Shown here: one piece after another, positions 35,308-43,715 of the stretch
How the letters are laid out: each line of letters begins with the position of its first letter
Position numbering within the stretch: the stretch's first letter is position 1
Assembly: GCA_026707545.1 (NCBI GenBank)
Contig: JAPOWR010000001.1
Location: 1,579,778 to 1,643,777 of the forward strand
DNA: 64,000 nt
From: Acidobacteriota bacterium
GTDB lineage: Bacteria; Acidobacteriota; Thermoanaerobaculia; Multivoradales; Multivoraceae
Reading direction: 5' to 3'
Program-made: the position numbers and the translations under genes
The notes under the pieces: generated by a model
What the model saw: only the letters and a program-made list of their open reading frames with translations
The model's database searches: none
What the model was told of the DNA's origin: nothing

Positions 35308-35313
35308 TATCAT
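35308..35313 (+). promoter_or_regulatory. Candidate -10 (TATCAT) for yedK
   Basis: TATCAT ends 8 bases before the ATG at 35322. No SD sequence intervenes, so the transcript is probably leaderless. Confidence 0.45.
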
Positions 35314-35321
35314 CTGATCCC

Positions 35322-35951
35322 ATGTGCGGCCGCTACACGCTCCGCTCGAAGGCAAGGACGGTAGCCGATCACTTCGAACTGGACGAACTGCCCGATCTGG
35401 AACCCCGCTACAACATCGCGCCGACCCAGGACGTTCCCGTGGTCGCACTGAACCGCGAAGGTCGACGCGCCCTGGGCACGATGCGCTGGGGCTTCCCACG
35501 AAAGCGCGGCGGTCCCCAGATCAACCTCCGAGACGACACCGCGGTGGAGGCGCCCAGGTTCCGCAACCTGCTGAGCCGCCGCCGTTGCCTCGTCGTCGCC
35601 GACGGCTGGTACGAGTGGCAGGTGCAACCGGAAGGCTCCCGGCTACCTCACTACTTCCGGCTGCCGGGCGGCGGTCCCTTCGGCTTCGCCGGCGTCTGGA
35701 ACCGCACTCCCGACGGTCTGGCCTGCACGATCATGACCTGCCCCGCCAGCGAGCCGATCGCCCCGATCCACGACCGGATGCCTGTCATCGCCCAACCGCC
35801 ATACGACCAGTGGCTGGACGGCCCGCTGCAGGATCCCGACACCGTGGGAGACCAGCTCGAGACCTACACCGGCGAACTCGAGTTCTTTCCCGTCTCGACG
35901 CGAGTCGGCAGCTACAAGAACGACTACGCGTCGTTGATCGAGCCGATCTGA
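35322..35951 (+). CDS. yedK: SOS response-associated peptidase family protein (YedK/HMCES)
   Basis: 209 residues beginning MCGRYTL: after removal of Met the Cys2 is the nucleophile that crosslinks to abasic sites in single-stranded DNA. Other family motifs are RYNIAPTQ, RRCLVVADGWYEW (with the conserved Glu), FGFAGVWN, TCPASEPIAPIHDRMPVI (conserved His) and the ending YKNDYASLIEP. It protects abasic sites during replication. Promoter is probably the TATCAT at 35308. No LexA-type box was evident to me. Confidence 0.95.
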   Translation: MCGRYTLRSKARTVADHFELDELPDLEPRYNIAPTQDVPVVALNREGRRALGTMRWGFPRKRGGPQINLRDDTAVEAPRFRNLLSRRRCLVVADGWYEWQVQPEGSRLPHYFRLPGGGPFGFAGVWNRTPDGLACTIMTCPASEPIAPIHDRMPVIAQPPYDQWLDGPLQDPDTVGDQLETYTGELEFFPVSTRVGSYKNDYASLIEPI

Positions 35952-35979
35952 CCAGCGAGAACGCCCGCGCCCAAGACCC

Positions 35980-38900
35980 TCAACCGGCTGCGTTCCCGCC
36001 CGCTCTTTGCAGTCCAAACGACCTCCACACGAAGTACATCGCCGGGAAGACGAACGTCACCCCAAGGAACACCGTCACCAGTCCGCCGACCATCGGAGCC
36101 GCGATCCGCTTCATCACGTCGGCGCCGGTACCCGTCGCCCACAGGATGGGCACGAGGGCGACGAACGTGGTCAGCACGGTCATCGTGATCGGACGCACCC
36201 GTCGAACGGCGGCCTCGGTCACGGCTTCGCGAAGGTCGCGCAGGGTGTCCATCGTCCCCCGGCGCTTCCGCTCGTTGTAGACCAGATCGAGGTAGAGCAG
36301 CATCACGGACCCGGTCTCGGCAGCGAGACCCGCCAGGGCGATCATCCCGACCCACACGGCGACCGACCAGTTGTAGTCGAGCTGGTCGAGCAGCCACACC
36401 GAGCCGACGAGCGAGAACGGCACCGCCGAGACGATGAACGCCGTCTTGATCACGGAGCGCGTGCTCAGGTACAGGAGCGCAAAGGTCAGAACGAGGGTGA
36501 GCGGCACGATGAGCAGGAACCGGTCGCGAGCCCGCTCCATGTACTCGTACTGCCCCGACCAGAGGAGCGTGTAGCCCGGAGGCAGCGCCACCTTGTCGGC
36601 GACCTCCTCGCGGGCCCGGCGGATCCAGCCGCCGATGTCGCTGCTCTCCAGGTCGACGTAGACCCAGGCGTTCGGCCTGGCTCCCTCCGACTTGATACCC
36701 GGCGGTCCGTCCCGGAACTCGATCGCCGCCACCTGGCCGAGCGGCACCTGGGCGCCGCCCGGCGCGGTCACGAGGATCTGCTCCAGGGCCTCGGGATCGT
36801 CCCGCAGTTCCCGCGGATAGCGCAGGTTGATCGGGTAGCGCTCGAGCCCCTCGACGGTCCAGGAGACGTTCATGCCGCCGACCGCCGACTGGATCGTGTC
36901 CTGGATGTCGGCGATCCGCAGGCCGAACCGCGCGGCCGCCTCCCGGTCGATGTCGAAGTCGAGGTAGGCGCCGCCCATCACCCGTTCGGCGTAGGCCGTG
37001 AGCGTGCCCGGAAGCGGCTTCACCACCGCCTCGACCTGCTCCGCCAGCCTTTCCAGCGTCGCCAGATCGGGGCCGCCCAGCTTGATCCCCACGGGCGTCT
37101 TGATCCCGGTGGACAGCATGTCGATCCGGGTCTTGATCGGCATCGTCCAGGAGTTCGTCACGCCGGGGAACTGGAGCGCCCGGTCGAGCTCGGCGATCAG
37201 GTCGTCGGGAGTCAGGCCGGGACGCCACTCGTCCTGGTCCTTCAGCACGATCGTCGTCTCCAGCATCGACAGCGGCGCCGGGTCGGTCGCCGTCTCCGCC
37301 CGGCCCACCTTGCCGAACACGGTCTCCACCTCCGGGAAGCTGCGGATGATCCGGTCCGTCTGCTGAACGATCTCCCTGGCCTTCGTGATCGACACGCCGG
37401 GCAGGGTCGTCGGCATGTAGAGCAGGTCGCCCTCCCACAGCGGCGGCATGAACTCGGAGCCGATCCGCTTGAGCGGCACGAGGCTCGAACCCAGCACCGC
37501 GAGCATGAGGACGATGACGAGCCAGCGCAGACGCACGGCACCCGCGACCAGCGGCCGGTAGACGCAGCGCAGGAGCCGGGGCAACGGATTGCGATGCTCG
37601 TGGACGATCCGGCCGCGGACGAGCCAGAACATGAGCACCGGCACCACGGTCACCGCAACCACCGAGGCCATCGCCATCGAGTACGTCTTGGTCAGGGCGA
37701 GCGGTTTGAACAGCCGGCCTTCCTGAGCCTCGAGCGTGAAGACGGGCAGGAACGAGACCGTGATGACCAGCAGCGAGAAGAACAGGGTCGGCCCGACCTC
37801 CTGAGCCGCGCGCAGAACGAGGTCGAAGCGGGACTGCTTGCCGCCCGCCTCGGCGTCCTCCTCGACGTGGCGGTGCACGTTCTCGACCATGACGATCGCC
37901 GCATCGACCAGCACGCCGATCGAGATCGCGATGCCGCCCAGCGACATGATGTTCGACCCCAGTCCCTGGACTCGCATGACGACGAAGGCGAGCAGCACCG
38001 AAACGGGAATCGCCAGGATCGCCACGAGCGCCGAGCGGAAGTGGAACAGGAAGACCAGGCAGATGACAGCCACGACGATCGACTCCACGATCAGCGTGTC
38101 CGTCAGTGTCGCGATCGACCGCTCGATCAGGCCGCTGCGGTCGTAGGCAACGGAGATCTCCACGTCGTCCGGCATTCCGGCGCCGAGTTCGTCCAGGCGT
38201 TCCTTCACCCGCTCGATCGTCGCCCGGGTGTCGGCGCCGGAGCGGACGACGACGATGCCGCCGACCGTCTCGCCCTCGCCGTTCCAGTCGGCCAGGCCCC
38301 GGCGAATCTCCGGTCCGATCGTCACGTTCGCGACGTCCCGGAGCAGGACCGGCACCCCGCCCGGACCGGAGGCGAGAACGATCGTCTCCAGGTCCCGCAG
38401 CTCCTGGACGTAGCCTCGCCCGCGGACCATGTACTCCCGCTCGGCCATCTCGATCAGCCGGCCGCCCACGTCGGCGTTCGACTCCTCGATCGCCTGCCGG
38501 ACGACGGGCAGCGAAAGGCCGTAGGCACGCAGACGGACCGGGTCCACCTCGACCTGGTACTGGCGCACGAAGCCGCCGATCGAGGCGACCTCCGACACCC
38601 CCTCGACGGTCAGCAGGCCATACTTCAGGTACCAGTCCTGGAGCGAGCGAAGCTCCGCCAGAGACCGGGAATCCGAGTTCAGCACGTACATGAACGCCCA
38701 GCCGACGCCGGTGGCGTCCGGGCCGAGCTGCGGTGATGTGCCCGGCGGCAGCCTGCCCTCGAGCCCCGCCACGGATTCGAGCACTCTTGACCGTGCCCAG
38801 TAGAGATCCGTGCCGTCCTCGAAGATGACGTAGACGAAGGAGAAGCCGAAGAAGGAGTAGCCTCGGACCACCTTGGCGTAGGGCACCGAGAGCATGGTCG

Positions 38901-39111
38901 AGGTGATCGGGTAGGTCACCTGGTCCTCGACCACCTGCGGCGCCTGCCCGGAGAACTCGGTGAACAGGATGACCTGCACGTCCGAGAGGTCCGGTATCGC
39001 GTCGATGCGGGTCGTCCGCACCGACCAGACCCCGGCCGCCACCGCCACCACCAGTCCCCCGGCAACCAGCAACTGGTTGCGAAGCGACCATTCGATGATC
39101 CGGTTCAGCAT
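35980..39111 (-). CDS. cusA: Heavy-metal efflux RND transporter (CusA/CzcA type)
   Basis: 1043 residues, full length for the HME-RND family. Begins IEWSLRNQLLVAGGLVV. The transmembrane-4 proton-relay acidic motif is visible in GVLVDAAIVMVENVHRHVE, and the porter loops contain IDAIPDLSDVQVI, GSEFMPPLWEGDLLYMPTT, IDMLSTGIKTPVGIKLGG and GGAYLDFDIDREAAARFG, all close to CusA. It would pump Cu(I)/Ag(I) from periplasm and inner membrane outward. It starts 4 bases after the CusB stop. CusA's other ligands, including its Met pathway, were not individually checked. Confidence 0.94.
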   Translation of the reverse strand: MLNRIIEWSLRNQLLVAGGLVVAVAAGVWSVRTTRIDAIPDLSDVQVILFTEFSGQAPQVVEDQVTYPITSTMLSVPYAKVVRGYSFFGFSFVYVIFEDGTDLYWARSRVLESVAGLEGRLPPGTSPQLGPDATGVGWAFMYVLNSDSRSLAELRSLQDWYLKYGLLTVEGVSEVASIGGFVRQYQVEVDPVRLRAYGLSLPVVRQAIEESNADVGGRLIEMAEREYMVRGRGYVQELRDLETIVLASGPGGVPVLLRDVANVTIGPEIRRGLADWNGEGETVGGIVVVRSGADTRATIERVKERLDELGAGMPDDVEISVAYDRSGLIERSIATLTDTLIVESIVVAVICLVFLFHFRSALVAILAIPVSVLLAFVVMRVQGLGSNIMSLGGIAISIGVLVDAAIVMVENVHRHVEEDAEAGGKQSRFDLVLRAAQEVGPTLFFSLLVITVSFLPVFTLEAQEGRLFKPLALTKTYSMAMASVVAVTVVPVLMFWLVRGRIVHEHRNPLPRLLRCVYRPLVAGAVRLRWLVIVLMLAVLGSSLVPLKRIGSEFMPPLWEGDLLYMPTTLPGVSITKAREIVQQTDRIIRSFPEVETVFGKVGRAETATDPAPLSMLETTIVLKDQDEWRPGLTPDDLIAELDRALQFPGVTNSWTMPIKTRIDMLSTGIKTPVGIKLGGPDLATLERLAEQVEAVVKPLPGTLTAYAERVMGGAYLDFDIDREAAARFGLRIADIQDTIQSAVGGMNVSWTVEGLERYPINLRYPRELRDDPEALEQILVTAPGGAQVPLGQVAAIEFRDGPPGIKSEGARPNAWVYVDLESSDIGGWIRRAREEVADKVALPPGYTLLWSGQYEYMERARDRFLLIVPLTLVLTFALLYLSTRSVIKTAFIVSAVPFSLVGSVWLLDQLDYNWSVAVWVGMIALAGLAAETGSVMLLYLDLVYNERKRRGTMDTLRDLREAVTEAAVRRVRPITMTVLTTFVALVPILWATGTGADVMKRIAAPMVGGLVTVFLGVTFVFPAMYFVWRSFGLQRAGGNAAG

Positions 39112-39115
39112 CGGA

Positions 39116-40636
39116 TCAGCGCCCGTGGTTGCCGTGGGCTTCGTGCGGGTCCACGGTTTCCTCAGCCTCGGCCGCCGCTTGACCCTCGTGGTCCATGTCG
39201 TGCTCCATCCCCTCCATGTCGTGGCCCTCGTGGCTCATGTCGTGGCCTTCGTGCCCCTGGGCCGCGCCCTCCGGCGCCGAGGCCGCGTCCAGCATCTGCT
39301 GGACCGCCGCCCGCAGCCTGGACTCCGAGTCGAGCAGGAACTGGGACGACGTGACGACGTCCTCGCCCGCCGCGACGCCCGAGCGGACCTCGGCCAGACC
39401 GCCGGCGGTCTGGCCCAGCTCCACCTCGCGCGGCTCGAAACGGCCGCCGCCCAGAGCCACGATGACCACGCTCCTCCGCCCCGTCCGCAGGACGGACTCG
39501 GTCGGAATGGTCAGGGCCCCCGGCACCAGCACCGGATCGAAGACGACAGTTGCGAACATCCCCTTGCGCAGCCGGCCGTCCGGATTCGGCACCGCGATCT
39601 TCACGGTCAGCGTGCGGGTGCGCTCCGACAGCTCCGGCTCGATGAACTCGACCGTGCCCCGGATCGTCTCGCCCGGGAAGTAGGTGAACGTCACCTCCGC
39701 CTCGGCGCCCGGGCGGATCCAGACCACCTGATCCTCGAACACCTCGACTGAAAGCCACAGCGAGGTGATGTCGGCGATGTGGTACGCCTCCATTCCGGGC
39801 GTCACCGCCATGCCCTCGAGGCCCGGCATCCGCTTCATGACCAGGCCGCCGGCCGGTGCGGTAACCGTCAGGGTGCGAAAGATCTCCCCCGTCTCCTCGA
39901 GCCGCGCGATCTGCTCGGGAGAAATGTCCCAGAACGCGAGCCGGGCCCGCGCCGCGTCGACCAGGGCTTCGGCCCGCAGCCGGGCGTCGTCCGGCGCGTC
40001 CTCGAATCGGGCCGCGTAGCGGATCGCCGAGAGGAGTTCCTGCTCCGTCTGGACGAGTTCGGGGGAGTAGACCTCGAACAGACCCGCGCCCTCGGCCACC
40101 GGTTCGCCCACGTAGTTGACATGGACCTTCTCCACCCAGCCGTCGTACTTCGTCGTCACGGTGACCATCCGTTCCTGGTCGTACTCCAGGTAGCCGACCG
40201 TGCGGATCTCGTGGCGCAGGTCGCGCCGGATGGCCGTTTCGGTCCGGACGTTCATGTTCTGGACCACGGCGGGGTCGATCGCCACCGTCGTGCCGGCGCC
40301 AAGGGCCCGCTCCGCCTCGTCGGCGTAGACCGGCACGTAGTCCATCCCCATCTCGTCCTTCGCCGGCACGGGCGACGTGATCGTCGGGTCCATCGGATTC
40401 CGGTAGAAGAGGACCTCTCGTTCGCCGGCGGCGGGCGCGTCCTCCCCACCTGGAATGGCAACGGCCATCGGCCCCGCGTGGTAGCCGACGGTGCGCTGCA
40501 ACCAGGAGTCCGCCGGATGGAGGTCCAGGGGATCGAAGAACAGGAGGAAGAAGGCGGCGAAGCTCCCGACGACCCAGGCCACGCCACGCAGCCAGGCCCC
40601 AAGCGGTCCGCCGAATCCGTTTGCATCGTTCGTCAT
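39116..40636 (-). CDS. cusB: CusB-like periplasmic adaptor with N-terminal heavy-metal domain and His/Met tail
   Basis: 506 residues. A single N-terminal helix (about 15-36) anchors it. FYRNPMDPTITSPVPAKDEMGMDYVPVY at ~90-120 is the heavy-metal-binding domain of CusB-type adaptors. The barrel-sandwich and beta-barrel regions follow (VEKVHVNYVGEPVAEG, PAGGLVMKRMPGLEG, ADITSLWLSVEVFEDQ). The C-terminal ~45 residues are a His/Met/Asp run with repeats of HEGHDM, probably a metal-binding tail. The gene overlaps cusC by 4 bases (ATGA) and abuts cusA. It links CusA to the outer-membrane channel. Confidence 0.92.
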   Translation of the reverse strand: MTNDANGFGGPLGAWLRGVAWVVGSFAAFFLLFFDPLDLHPADSWLQRTVGYHAGPMAVAIPGGEDAPAAGEREVLFYRNPMDPTITSPVPAKDEMGMDYVPVYADEAERALGAGTTVAIDPAVVQNMNVRTETAIRRDLRHEIRTVGYLEYDQERMVTVTTKYDGWVEKVHVNYVGEPVAEGAGLFEVYSPELVQTEQELLSAIRYAARFEDAPDDARLRAEALVDAARARLAFWDISPEQIARLEETGEIFRTLTVTAPAGGLVMKRMPGLEGMAVTPGMEAYHIADITSLWLSVEVFEDQVVWIRPGAEAEVTFTYFPGETIRGTVEFIEPELSERTRTLTVKIAVPNPDGRLRKGMFATVVFDPVLVPGALTIPTESVLRTGRRSVVIVALGGGRFEPREVELGQTAGGLAEVRSGVAAGEDVVTSSQFLLDSESRLRAAVQQMLDAASAPEGAAQGHEGHDMSHEGHDMEGMEHDMDHEGQAAAEAEETVDPHEAHGNHGR

Positions 40637-42045
40637 CTCTCCAAACCTCCTCCCTCCTCCAGGCCGCCGACTGGGTGCGCCGGCCGCAAGGCCGGCTCCT
40701 CTCCAAGGGCCGACAGCGGTCTGCCAACCGCCCCTTCCAGCTCCGCGAGACCGATCAGGTAGTCCGCCCTTGCCCGGTCCGTCGCCGTCTGCGCCTCGAA
40801 CAGGACGTGCTCGGCGTCGAACAGGTCGAGCGTGTTGAGCGAGCCGGCGATGTACCCCGCCTCGGCCGACTCCAGCGCCTCCTCCGCCTGCACGACCAGC
40901 AGGTCCTCCAGCAACCGCAGCCGCCTCCAGGCCAGCGGCAGCCGCTGGGTCAGATCGCCCACCTCCGACTCGACGGTGAGTTCCGCGGACCGCCGCTCAT
41001 CGACCGCGTGGGAGCGCAGGTCGAGCGCCTGCTGTACCGCCGCCGCCCGGCTGCGCCGGCGCAGCGGCAGCGTGATGCCGCCGCGCACGCCGAACACGTC
41101 GTTCCCGTTGCCGGCCGGGGCCAGCAGGCGGGCGGCCTCGTCGTCCCGCGGGGTCACCAGCGTGTACGTCACGCCGACGCTGAAGTCGGGCTTGTCGGCC
41201 ATCCGGGCCAGGTCCTCCATGGCTTCGGCCCGGGCGAGTCCGGCCTCCGCCGCGCGCAGCTCCGGCCGCGACGATCGCGCCAGAGCCGCGAGGTTCCCGC
41301 TCTCGAGCGCCGCTTCCTCGATTGCTACCAGTAGGGAACCTCTCGCGACCGGCGTAGCGGCAGGCCGGTCCCGCAGTGAGTTGAGCCGCGCGCGCAGGGC
41401 AGCTTCGGCGAGGTCCAGGTCGACGAGCGCCCGCTCGGCGCGCGTGATCTCGGCTTGCAGCTTGAGCACGGCCTGCGTCGATCCCACGCCGGTCGCGTAC
41501 CGGGCCTGAGCGACCTCCTCGTGCTGGACGAGGTGCTCCAGGAAGGTCTCGGCCGTCTCCCTCGAACGGTCGAGAAACGCCAGCTCGTGGTAGAGCCGCC
41601 TGACCTCCGTGACCAGGCGTAGCCGCTCTGCCTGCACGCCGTGCTCCAGCGCGACCGCTCCGTGAACCGCCGCTTCCTCCCGCAGATCCAGCTTGGCCAG
41701 CCACGGCAGGGGCTGGCTGTACCCGAGCATGAGCCGCTGCGCTCCGACCCGTGTTTCCGGCGGAGCGAGAAAAGCCGTGGCTTCCGCCGTCGGATCGGGC
41801 AGGGAGGCGACCTGGGGCGCTTCTTGCGCCGCCGCCCGCGCCTTGGCGAAACCGGCTCTGAGGCCCGGATTCCGCTCCAGTGCCTCTTCGACGAGAGCGC
41901 GCAGCGCTTCGTCAGCGATTCCCTGGGCGACCCGATCCGCCGGCGCCCGATCCGAGGCTGCTTGGCCGGTCCCGGCCATCGATGTTCCTGCCCAGGCGAC
42001 CGTCAGCAGGACGGCGGCGAGCAGGCAAGGCGTATGTCGAACCAT
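40633..42045 (-). CDS. cusC: TolC-family outer-membrane factor (CusC-like)
   Basis: 470 residues with a Sec signal (LLAAVLLTVAWAGTSMAG). Helical TolC-type repeats are seen twice: LVEEALERNPGLRAGFAKARAA in the first half and LAALARSSRPELRAAEAGLARAE in the second, followed by FSVGVTYTLVTP strands. It should form the outer-membrane tunnel of the Cus system. Upstream is the Cys-rich protein after a hairpin-rich 78-base gap. The 3' end contains the GGTGCGCCGGC palindrome at 40674, so the last ~20 residues may be recently added. Confidence 0.9.
   Translation of the reverse strand: MVRHTPCLLAAVLLTVAWAGTSMAGTGQAASDRAPADRVAQGIADEALRALVEEALERNPGLRAGFAKARAAAQEAPQVASLPDPTAEATAFLAPPETRVGAQRLMLGYSQPLPWLAKLDLREEAAVHGAVALEHGVQAERLRLVTEVRRLYHELAFLDRSRETAETFLEHLVQHEEVAQARYATGVGSTQAVLKLQAEITRAERALVDLDLAEAALRARLNSLRDRPAATPVARGSLLVAIEEAALESGNLAALARSSRPELRAAEAGLARAEAMEDLARMADKPDFSVGVTYTLVTPRDDEAARLLAPAGNGNDVFGVRGGITLPLRRRSRAAAVQQALDLRSHAVDERRSAELTVESEVGDLTQRLPLAWRRLRLLEDLLVVQAEEALESAEAGYIAGSLNTLDLFDAEHVLFEAQTATDRARADYLIGLAELEGAVGRPLSALGEEPALRPAHPVGGLEEGGGLER
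40674..40696. repeat. GGTGCGCCGGC palindrome within the cusC 3' end
   Basis: GCCGGCC, loop GCAA, GGCCGGC (40679-40696) with left flank GGTGC, the same as at 32833. It codes for part of the C-terminus of CusC. Two copies with the same flank and stem but different loops suggest a dispersed palindrome. Confidence 0.5.
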
Positions 42046-42053
42046 CTGACTCC

Positions 42054-42121
42054 TCCGCGGAAACGTGTTCTCCGCGGCCGCCCGGTTTCGCGGGCGACCG
42101 CTCCGACTCGCTTCAGCGGAG
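42054..42121 (-). promoter_or_regulatory. Cluster of three hairpins between the Cys-rich protein and cusC
   Basis: CCGCGGA/TCCGCGG (42055-42061 with 42071-42077), CGCCCG/CGGGCG (42079-42084 with 42091-42096) and CTCCG/CGGAG (42101-42105 with 42117-42121) fill most of this 78-base gap. They could attenuate, terminate or stabilise the Cus transcript. No T-run is present in the minus-strand reading. Confidence 0.45.
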
Positions 42122-42123
42122 GA

Positions 42124-42489
42124 TCAGAGCAACAGGGCCGAGTACAGCCTGTAGCGCGGGACAGCGGGCGGCGGGTCTCCGTCGCAGGCGAACACCGCGG
42201 CTTCGAGGCCACAGGTTTCGGGCACCGCGAACAGGCTCCCGGCGAGAGCGGGCGGGTCGATGTCGCCGGCGGAGCCGGGAAGGATCCCTTCGGCCGGAGG
42301 ATCGACGGACTCGGCGCTGCAACAGCCCGTCATCACCATCTCGGCGTGTCCGCAGGATGCCGCTTCGTGGGACTCCTGCATGGTGCAGGGGTCCTCGACA
42401 CCGGCGAGCGCGGCGCACACGCCCGCTACCGGCGCTGCCAGAACGGCAAGCGCCAGGAACGAGCCCGTCAACCTGAACGCAGTGCGCAT
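42124..42489 (-). CDS. Small Cys/His/Met-rich secreted protein upstream of cusCBA
   Basis: 121 residues. ATG 42489 begins the signal MRTAFRLTGSFLALAVLAAPV; the frame is open further upstream, but TACAAT 7 bases before this ATG supports the start. The mature part has CTMQESHEAASCGHAEMVMTGCC, a run of Cys, His and Met typical of copper or silver handling, then a Pro-rich tail. It is on the same strand ahead of cusC with 78 bases between. I infer a periplasmic metal-binding or sensing role. No homologue was recognised. Confidence 0.75.
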   Translation of the reverse strand: MRTAFRLTGSFLALAVLAAPVAGVCAALAGVEDPCTMQESHEAASCGHAEMVMTGCCSAESVDPPAEGILPGSAGDIDPPALAGSLFAVPETCGLEAAVFACDGDPPPAVPRYRLYSALLL

Positions 42490-42496
42490 CGCCACT

Positions 42497-42502
42497 ATTG
42501 TA
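42497..42502 (-). promoter_or_regulatory. Candidate -10 (TACAAT) for the Cys-rich protein and Cus genes
   Basis: TACAAT ends 7 bases before the ATG at 42489 on the minus strand, with no SD between them. The distance places the transcript start on the initiation codon. Confidence 0.5.
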
Positions 42503-42583
42503 CGCCTTTCTCTCGGCTCGGCCTGAAATACTCCGGCCACTCCACAAAACGCACGCAACCTCGTCCTGATTCCGGAGGTCTCG

Positions 42584-43687
42584 ATGATCCCCTCTGACGC
42601 CCTGATCCGCTCCGCCCTGACGCGCCGCAGCTTTCTGCAGACGACCGGCGCCCTGGCCGGCGCGCTGGCGCTTCCCGGCCTGGCACGCGGCGCCGAGGTG
42701 CGGCCGGCCCCCGGCATGCCGGCGCCGCGGTTCGTCGAGACGAACGGCATCCGCATGGCTGTCTACGAACAGGGCTCGGGGGTACCTGTCGTCCTCTGCC
42801 ACGGCTTCCCCGAACTCGCCTTCTCCTGGCGGTTCCAGTTCCCCGCCCTCGCCGAGGCTGGTTTCCGCGCCATCGCCCCAGATCAACGCGGATACGGCCT
42901 GACCGATCGACCGGAGGACGTAGCGACGTACAGCCTGAGGCATCTCTGCGACGACATGGCCGGGATGCTCGACGGGCTCGAGATCGACAGGGCCGTCTTC
43001 GTCGGCCACGACTGGGGCGGCGGCGTGGTGTGGATGATGGCGCGGCTCCATCCGGACCGCTGTCTCGGCATCGTCGGCGTGAACACGCCGGGCGGGCGCC
43101 CTCCCGGCATGCCGCGCCGGCAGCCGACCGAGGAGCCGCTGATCGTCCGGTCCGAGAACTACTACACGGTCCAGTTCCAGGAGCCCGGCCGGGCCGAGAA
43201 GGCACTTTCCGCCGACGTGCGCAAGTCCTTCGAGATGCTCCTGCGGCGCGGCTACATCTGGGACGTCGAGGCGTTCAAGGCGATGCCGGCGGACTCACCG
43301 GAACGGCAGATGGACCTGCTCCGGATGCTGGACCGCGAGGACTACCCCGGCGAAGTGTTCCTGTCCGAGGAGGCCCTCGATTACTTCACGGAGACGTTCG
43401 AGATCACCGGCTTCACCGGCGGGCTCAACTGGTACCGCATGGCGGGCCGCCCGTTCCCGGGAATCGAGAACGCGAAGTGGGAGATCGAGGTGCCCTGCCT
43501 CTACATCGGCGCCGAGAACGACGTCATCCTGCGGCCGTCCTCGGCCGACGGCATGGAGGACTTCATCGACGACTTCGAGAAGTACACCGTCGCCGACTGC
43601 GGCCACTGGACGCAGCAGGAGAAGCCGGAGGAGACGAACCGGGTCCTCATCGACTGGCTGCGCCGGAAGATCGCGAAGTCCGCGTAG
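42584..43687 (+). CDS. Tat-exported alpha/beta hydrolase, epoxide-hydrolase-like
   Basis: 367 residues; GGAGG precedes the ATG. The N-terminus TRRSFLQTTGALAGALALPG is a twin-arginine signal. The fold motifs are VLCHGFPELAFSWRFQ (oxyanion HGxP), GHDWGGG with Asp143 as the nucleophile in the epoxide-hydrolase position, and the likely catalytic His in DCGHWTQQEKPEE. The nucleophile Asp and the cap region match epoxide hydrolases rather than serine esterases. It therefore probably hydrolyses an epoxide or haloalkane outside the cytoplasm. A hairpin follows. Confidence 0.88.
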   Translation: MIPSDALIRSALTRRSFLQTTGALAGALALPGLARGAEVRPAPGMPAPRFVETNGIRMAVYEQGSGVPVVLCHGFPELAFSWRFQFPALAEAGFRAIAPDQRGYGLTDRPEDVATYSLRHLCDDMAGMLDGLEIDRAVFVGHDWGGGVVWMMARLHPDRCLGIVGVNTPGGRPPGMPRRQPTEEPLIVRSENYYTVQFQEPGRAEKALSADVRKSFEMLLRRGYIWDVEAFKAMPADSPERQMDLLRMLDREDYPGEVFLSEEALDYFTETFEITGFTGGLNWYRMAGRPFPGIENAKWEIEVPCLYIGAENDVILRPSSADGMEDFIDDFEKYTVADCGHWTQQEKPEETNRVLIDWLRRKIAKSA

Positions 43688-43693
43688 GACTTG

Positions 43694-43711
43694 CCCAGCA
43701 CATCGGCTGGG
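43694..43711. terminator. Hairpin between convergent hydrolase and lipocalin-like genes
   Basis: CCCAGC (43694-43699), loop ACATCG, GCTGGG (43706-43711) fits between the two convergent stops (43687 and 43716). Position favours a bidirectional terminator. Confidence 0.45.
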
Positions 43712-43715
43712 GCGG

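Noticed and set aside
36007-38736. Long plus-strand frame opposite cusA (about 909 codons)
   Set aside because: Rich in Arg/His/Asp/Pro with no recognisable motif; it is the complementary shadow of cusA in GC-rich DNA.
35924-39091. Second minus-strand frame over cusA (about 1055 codons)
   Set aside because: Same strand as cusA but another frame, low-complexity Arg/Gly composition and no motif; cusA has full-length family similarity.
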